A stretch of DNA of 64,000 nucleotides from Epiperipatus broadwayi (lineage: Eukaryota; Onychophora; Udeonychophora; Euonychophora; Peripatidae). The stretch is from contig JAQFVV010006208.1 of assembly GCA_028023455.1 (NCBI GenBank), positions 7,672,963 to 7,736,962 of the forward strand, written 5' to 3'. The position numbers and the translations under genes are program-made. Each line of letters begins with the position of its first letter. Position 1 is the stretch's first letter. Positions 51,001-60,000 of this stretch are shown piece by piece. The notes under the pieces are model-generated. The model did not search any database. It saw nothing but the letters and a program-made list of their open reading frames with translations, and had not been told where the DNA came from.

Positions 51001-54000
51001 AAATTACTTATGTGAAAAGAGATAAACATCAAAAGTTTTGTTGTCATTTAGAGTTAATCATATGATAAAGGTTCAAAAAATTTAGGAAAAAGTTTTCTGT
51101 CTTATATTTCCTGTTTACAGATCGTATTAGATTTTCTATAATAAGGTTTGTTGGTTCTTCGATTCTTAAATGTTTATAGGCAATTACTTGATCAAACGTT
51201 AAATAAATAAATAATCAATTGGCTTTATTGCTTGGGAATTCATAAGAAGTTCAAGTGCTAGATATGGCAGACCTGTATTCCATCCAAGTACCACATATCT
51301 CAGATATGACACTCTACAATTACACTAAACTACTTATCAAATACAGATAATTTACTGCTTATGCAAACCTAACAAATATAAATCTGAATGTTCAGAAAAA
51401 AATATCTGGCATACATAAACTTTACAGAAAGTATGCAAAAATAATCAAAATATTTTATTGGTATAAAAATAAGAAGGAAAATATTTTTCACTCATTAGCT
51501 TCAGAATAAATTTCATTAATTACAAAAATTATTAATTTTGAGGCATCCAATATTTTAAATATTAGCAGAAATATGATGTTTTAAAGTAGCACAATACTTT
51601 CAATACAGGAACACTGTAAAAATAATCATCGACTTAAGAAAAAAGTTATACAACAGGGTATTTATGTAAGTAGGAACAGTCAGGATATGACTGTTTAACG
51701 CTAATGTTGTAGGTCACAATTGCTTTCAACTTATTCTGTGCTAAAAATTACTGAAGTATTCAAGTTTCATTACACAATGTAATGTTTATATAAAACACTG
51801 CCATAGCATATCTATTCTAAATATCCCTAAACTAGATTTGAGAAATATATTAACTCAAATAATATTGATAATGTTCTTATGGTTTGCCTTCTTTATCTGT
51901 CTTGGTTTAATAAAGAAACTATAGAAAAAGAAAAAAATGAAGAATCTATTTTGAAGATGGATTATACCTTGCAATTGATATTCTAGACATGTATTTACAT
52001 ACCTCAATTTGGATGGAAAGATAATTGTATTTACTTTTTATCCAAACTTTGCAACTGTTTATGGACAATTTGAACAATCCATTATAAGTGAAACACCCCA
52101 AGTAAATTTATCACAAATACTGACATATTTGGCAACAAATTATGCATTACATGTTCCAAGTCATTAATTTTTACTTGGTTGCTTAACCAAAATAAACAAT
52201 TTCCTAAAATCTTACAATGAGATAAAAAGGATAAATTGTGTGAACAACAAGTCTAATAATTAAATATTAAACTTAAGTCTAAAGCTGACTTAAATATTAT
52301 TTTTCTTTTGATCTGTGGCACAACTCACATATAGCGTCAATGTTAAGTATGTTTCTCTTATAACTCATGAAATATAATGTTGGTTATGATCACACATTCA
52401 TTTTGAGTAATATTTGTATTTATTTTTTTAGTTGAAAAATTTATTATATCATCCATATAGGCTATGCAGGCTACATTAGGACCAAATGTGAGTATATAGA
52501 TCCCTGGGAACCTTTTTCAGTGTTATAAAGTAGTGGATTTAAGTTCATGGTGAACAGCAATGCACTAAACAAAGATCCCTGTGAGATTGATTGATGTGGA
52601 TTAAAAGGAAGAGACATTTTCCCATTTAGAGTTATGTATATTTCTATATTTATTAGTAAGTTTGTGAGAAAATATAATATTGATTTTGGGATTGTTGTTT
52701 TTTCCATTGTTTTTATGTGTACATCAATTAGTACCGAATAAAAAGCAGTCCTTATATTCAGTTGTTCTGCCATTGGACTGTAATGTTTTGCATTTCACAC
52801 AATAAAACTTTTGAATAGACCAGGGATGTGCAAATAGTGGCCATGAGCCATATGCAGCCCACTAAGACAATAAGAAAAATCTGCCTTGAAATGAGATTTC
52901 CTTCCCATGCGTGACCAAAGATTTGGCTCATATTTTCCACTAGGACAACCACATCAATACACATGCACAGTATAGATACAATGTGCAGTGCTTTTCCAGT
53001 TGATCTGGTTAATTTCAATACTGTCTTCCCATTAGCAAATATATACGTTTCCAACATTAGTGAAACTACGAACCCTCCGAAAAAATATAAAATCGATAAT
53101 GAATGTCATGTGTTTAATGAAGAATGGACAAACAAATATTTCTTTGGTAATACAGGGAATAAATCAGAGTATTTATTGTGTCATGAAAAACAAATGTGGC
53201 CTTCTGCTTCCACAAAGTGGCCCCCGATGCAGCCCTCCACTAATCTGTGGCCCTCGAGCCAAAACAATTGCCCACTCCTGGAATAGACTATTATTAAATT
53301 GCACAAAAGTTCATAAATCTCTACTATCCAATACACAGTGAAAGTTAACTTCATTTCCAGCTGTTGCTTTCCCTCCGAAGAAGATCGATAAGACCAATTG
53401 ATCATAGTTTCCTGCTTCTTTTCTCACTCTAAAATGAGAACAATAATTAATTTTTAAATGCACCTACTCCTTCTATAAACAGTGATGCCAGGATAATCGT
53501 ACATTTTCAACCAAAATTTTATTTAAAATAATTTTTTTTTTTCCATATGTCATAGCATCGGCCGGGATGCGAACCCACAACCGTCTGCAACCAACTACTT
53601 GCTTGCAAGGCTGCTGCGATGACCTCTCGGTTAACCCTAAAATCACATTTTTAATCCATTAACCTCAAGATGTAGCAAATGTATTTGACTGTAATTATAG
53701 CTAGATAACATCAAATAATACATTCATTTTATCTAATAACTTGTCAAGCTATTGTGCATGCGCTTTTTACGAGTGTTAATAATAAATTCTAGATAATTTC
53801 GTCGACGTCATTCATTCAGACATCGTAAACAGTAATTTAAAGTGAGTGGACTATCCTCACGCTTTCACTTCCAGTACTTAAGATTTACCCATATATAAGC
53901 ATTTGGGTTGGATAGAAGAAGTGATTCATTTTATTCTTTCCTAAATACTATATCTTGTGTTGGGAGTCAAAGTATTCATTTATTATTAATCCTCATAAAA

Positions 54001-57000
54001 AGCGCATGCACAATAGCTTGACAGGCTGATCTTTAATGTATTATAATTTATAAACATGTGCTATATAAAATATAAAATAAATGCTTATTTATCTAATAAC
54101 ACATTTGAGTTTTAACAATACAAAGAATTAATTAAAGATAAAATATCAATTGCCCATTATCTGGAAAATCTCTTATATAGGTATGAGGTTTATGTGCAAA
54201 CATAAACTAGAATATGCATAAAAGAGTAAAATAACGATATTTTATTAGCTAAATGTGGCAATTAAGGCTTAAATTTACAAAGTTCTGAAATTACTAAGCA
54301 AGAAAGCTGTAAAGATTCCCATTTTATAATGAAAGAATTTTTGAATATGGATTTGGATAATCCCGAATACTGAGATGTTTTACAATCACTGGATGATCAA
54401 TAGCGTATTTCTGCTCATCAATTTTAAATTCAAATATTTAATATATTGATTATTATCCTCCTCTCCCATTACCACCCATTAAATTTTAGGAAACTTCTTC
54501 AATTTGTCAAACATTTTGCGAATATGCTCAGGAGGAGTGCAAAGAAGGTCATCGTCCTCATATGTAGAGTATATAACTTCTTATCAGAAGTATATGATCT
54601 TATTCTTCTATTTCATGTTCTTTGCATATCTTCATATTGTGCCCTTGTCTGTAGGTCATAGGTAGGGTAGAAAGGTCAATTATTAAAAAAAAATTTTAAA
54701 TTTTAAGTTATATTTGTAAGATATATAAATAATAATAAGAGAATGAGATTTTATAGTACAATTTAAAGCTAAAAAATACCTGGTAGGTAACAGTTAATAA
54801 ATTATTTTAAAAGAAAACAGTTAAATAAAGCTTAATAATATCATTGCTTATGGTTGTGAAAGCTGGCCATAAAAAATAATACAGCTATAGATAGTTAAAA
54901 GTATATCAATTATTTAGTATAATATTTAAAAAACTAATAAATTAAATAAATGAAATGTAATGTTATAATTGTATTTAATAATCCAATTTAATAGAGTATA
55001 ATTTATTAATAAACTTTGGGATGGTGAGAGTTATATTTAGTTTAACATTTTAAAATTATTTTCTAAATTTTTTATAAAATATATCAGTTTTGGTAATTTA
55101 AACCAAGACGTAAATAAAAAATCATTTTGATAAAAGTTAGTAAACACGTGACCGTATATTAAATACCTTCACGCACACTCTTGGTAAAATAATAATAAAC
55201 TGTGTGAATTTAAAACTAGATATAATTGCCATCGATCATTAAAATGAAAGTTATAAATATTAAATATTGTTTTAATAATTATTTTAAAGCTTAGATGATT
55301 TTTTTTATATAAAAACTATAATTGAATTTAAAAATATTGGTATAAATATTCCAGACATTACGTCATCAATTCTTAATTTTGAAAATCCATTCTGTTATCA
55401 AAATAAAATGAATAAATTGTTCGCGCTAAAATAAATATTAACCAATCAAAGGATGTAAAATTAACAGACAAAAAATCTAAGAATTATACAAAGCGGGAGA
55501 AGGAATGTGAAAGTGAAAGAGAAAGTAACAAATTTTTATGGCTGGTAACATCGTAGCTGAATAGTAATATAAATTTATAATTTCGGATTTATTCTAAAAG
55601 TTATTCTGTAACATATAATATATTTTTGACTACAGAGATATGCATTGCTAATTTTAAGTTTATCTTACCAGGAAATTTATTCAAATTTAACCAGAAAGCC
55701 TACAGTAACATGGAAGTACAAGAAAAAATATTTAAAGTGATTGCTGAAAGAAAAATAATTGGAAATCATCTTAATGCCACTTTAGTTGTGCTCAACCTGA
55801 AACTTAATCTTATAACTGAAAGGAATACAATTGGGACGATATGTGAAAATCTGAAAAAGAAGCTGAAGGTCGTCAAGAACAATTTATGACGATAAATTTA
55901 CAGGGCTACTTTAAAACTAAGTTATACTTCTCTATGAACAAAATTTTAATATGCGTTCTAGTACCAAGAAAATTAATAATGAAGAAAAGTGTTTATTTTA
56001 AAAGGGAAACATTATTAAAACTATAGTTCCCGAATGTTAAAGTAAAGAAAAGTTAAAGACTAATATGAAAGTGATATATGTATTTTATAGAAAAAGAGCT
56101 GAAACCTTTATCCAATAAGAAGAGAAAATATTACAAAGAATTTAATGAAAAATGTTTGATCAAAGAAATATATAATTAAATGACTAAATAGAAATGGATC
56201 CATGGAAAACGGAAAAATTTACTAAATCTTTAAATAAAATATCTACAAGATGCATCGGGGAACAAAGCGCGCGGGAAAAAACTAGCAGACTATGTTGAAG
56301 GAGATATCAAGAATTAATAAGTGTATAAAATATTGAGAAAACTAAGGATCATCGTCGATGAAGATTATTAAACAGAGTTATTTTTTTTATAGAACATTAA
56401 GTGACTGGAAAAGAAATAAAGTATATTTTTTAGCTTTACGATGAACAATTTTCAAGCAAGTTCGACAAAGCAGTATCGTAAATATAATTTAATATTTTTA
56501 TTTGATTGTATTTAAAATATAAAAAATCTATATTAGCTTAGGGAAACATATAAACATGAATTTAAGAATAATTAGATTTAAATATAATAGCTTAATAGAA
56601 TGATAGAAATATTATTATAAAAATAAAATGTATGTATGGAAATTTTAAATATCTACAAGAAGTAATGGAATGGTGAAGCCTTCAGAATGCGATCAAGAAG
56701 ATAGAGATCGTATTGGTAATTGTGATATTATTGATAATGCATAATGTATTTTTTTTAGGTCATCTATTAATGAAGAATGATGTATGAAAGTTTTTAAATT
56801 ATAAGTACACATTTTATCCAACATTAAAACATATATTTGAGATAGTAGTAATTTTAAATGTGCATGCAATAAGTTGTTTTAAAAATATAATTAATAATAA
56901 GTATCATAATAATTATGTGATTCTTTTGAACTTTTATGTTGCAAAATCTTCAGATAATTTTAAAATAGTTGGTATATTATAAATATACGAGATAAGTAGT

Positions 57001-60000
57001 AAAAGATTTTCTTAAGAATAGCTGTATAGTTTGAACTAAAAATGAATTTTATTATTGTTAGAACTGTAGACAGAAATTTGTCGATGTACTGCATAGATAA
57101 ATCTAGAGAAATAAAATCGGATAGTGACTTGGTAGTACTGGTGTAGAGGAAACCAAGATGATGTTTTTTGCCAAGAAATAAGAAAAATCAAATATTTGGA
57201 TCATAGTATTTTGTGTGATTTCAGTATAGCTAACTAAGTCCTATCACTGAACACATATATTTTGGACAGTGTTTTTTTACGTATCTTTGAAACTTTTTGA
57301 TGTTATATAAAGCTGAAGGAATAGCTTTAGCATCACTCCTATAGTAGAGGTGGATAGACAGATAAAGCACTCCTCTATGGTGTTCTTTAAATTCACTGTG
57401 CCATTGTTGTCAAGGTTTATGACGATAATATTCTAGTTTTTTGATCCGCACATCTATTTTCGCTATCCTTGTTTCATGAATATACATCGCAGAAAGATAT
57501 TTTTATAGAAATGATACATAAAATAGAAAGAGGTAGGTGTGTTATGTAAGAATAGTTTATTTACTAGAATGAGTTAGAATTTGTTATTTTAAAAGTGAAA
57601 GTATAAATGTCATAAAGAGATGAAGAATCATATGATATAGTTTTAAAAAGTAATTCTGAAATGAATATAAGATTTTAAAGGAAAAATCTAAACAAAGTTT
57701 TTAAAGTAATAATAAACTTTAATATTTTATATGATATGTTAAAATAGAGATTGCATGTTGGTTGAAAAAATGATTCAATAATGTGTAACAGATATATGTA
57801 TTTGTGCATGTTATGTTAATGATTATAGTTACCATATGAAGCAAAGGCTTGGATAAGTATTTGATTAATAATTATTGTATAGTCAATAATAAAACGGAAC
57901 ATCAAAATGTCAAGAAGGGTTTGAATCTTTAGGATTCCATACGAATAAAGATATAAAATAGAATTTTATGATTTCGTATAATTTTTATTACGAAGGTAAA
58001 AAATTTTTGTAAAAATATAATTTTAAATTTAATAGAGATATAAAGTATTAATGATAATTATTGATAGATACATTTTTGTAACAAGCTAAACTAAAATCAA
58101 GTATCTAGTAATAATAATACTGTATAAGAGTTAAAAATAAAATAAGTAGAAATTTAATGTTAAGAGATAAACTAGTAAAGTAATTTTGTAACAGGAAAGT
58201 AGGGATATCCGATGTACATAATGTAAATATTGTTATTTGTATAATTATTAATAAACTATGTTGTAAATTTATTTGTAAGCTTCGTGTCTTAGTTATATTT
58301 TCTCCACATAGAATGCATGATATCGCAATACACATTTATAATTGCAACAGACATATAATTTTGCACAAAGTAGATAAACATAAAAGTGTTATAATAATTT
58401 TTGAAAATTTATTTGTATAATAAAATAAAGGATTATAATTATATCGTTTTATTGTCATAAGTTGGTTGCACAATATTAAAATAAATTATATGCTAATATT
58501 ACAACACGTATTTTGATTGTCAGATTATTAAATACTACCACAACGTAATATTTATTTATTTATTTCATTTAAGAAGAAATAGGATTACATTATACTATTA
58601 TTATCATTATTCTTATTTATTATTGTTAGTTGTTACGTAGTGAATTTATGACATAAAATTCCCTTCTCATAGTTTACTACCGTAATTTAAATCAGTTTAA
58701 ATGCAATTTATGAACCTGAGATTTATTTGATTTGATTTTATTTCATTTATTTACTTAAATTATTTAATTGAGCTAGATTATTATTACAAATAATAATAAG
58801 ATATGATTATTATCTTAATCGTAATGAAAAGAGCTTGGAAAGTCATAAGAATACCATAAGTTGATTATTTAGTATAGTGTTCGTATGCCATTGGGATAGT
58901 ATCATGTGGATATATCTCAATGTAGTCTGTCTCGCTCCCCGTGTCGTCGCTCCATGTCTCATGAAAATAATAAATTTTTTAATAATATAACTGTATTTAT
59001 ATTTTAAAGTTTAGAGCTAGTAGTAATCTTTTTAATAAAATTAATTTCATTCATTTTGTTTAGGACTGAGCTAGAGAGAACCCGGAATTTAAGTATATAG
59101 ATTATTTTGGAGAGAGGCGACGGGGGAGGAGGGTACAATATATATATATATTGCTTACAACAGTTCTTTCATATACACTTTAATGCAAACAAATTTTCTT
59201 AAAAACTTCTTTACTTTCCTTACAGTTTTGACTGTCCAGCAGTCTTCATCAGAGCTCTATGCTTCACTGCTTTAATTAAAAAAAAAAACTGTAAGGAAAA
59301 TAAAGAAGGTTTTAAGAAAATTTATTTGCATTAAAGTGTATATGAAAGAACTGTTGTAAGCAATATATATATATATGAATATATAACTTCTTTATAGGTG
59401 TCTAAAAGCAATTGAATAATGTCCCTTTCAATGAAAGTTATAACTAAGCTATATATAACACTACTAATGACCAAACCCATGGACCAATTCATAGTCATAG
59501 CGAAAATTTCACCTTTAAATCTATCGTGCAAATTATCATTGGTCCACCATAAAACGCTTTAATACTGGCTTTCGATGCCTCTTATTGCTAAATAGATTTA
59601 AGACAAAATTACATGTGATGATAAAGTTCAAATGGCGCTTGATTGTCAATTTTGCAATGCTATATATTATGAGGGAACATAAGCAAATTCAAAATCTACA
59701 ATCACCCAGCATGCTAATCTATATAATAGAGCTAAAAACAATAGCAAATATAGCGCAGTGTTTATAGATCATGTGAAAAAGTCTGGTCATTCATTCAAAC
59801 CTGCCAATGATAAAATTATTTTGTTTAGAAAATACAATAAAAAACATGGCATATAATTAATTCTAAAAATTCCATAAATATATGAGTCAATAGTATTCCT
59901 CTCAATAAGAACTGACCTTCTAATGGCATTGCAGAACTGCTAAGTCTATTTACAGTTATACACATGCAAATGTTATCAGATATATTAGTGTTCAATGTAG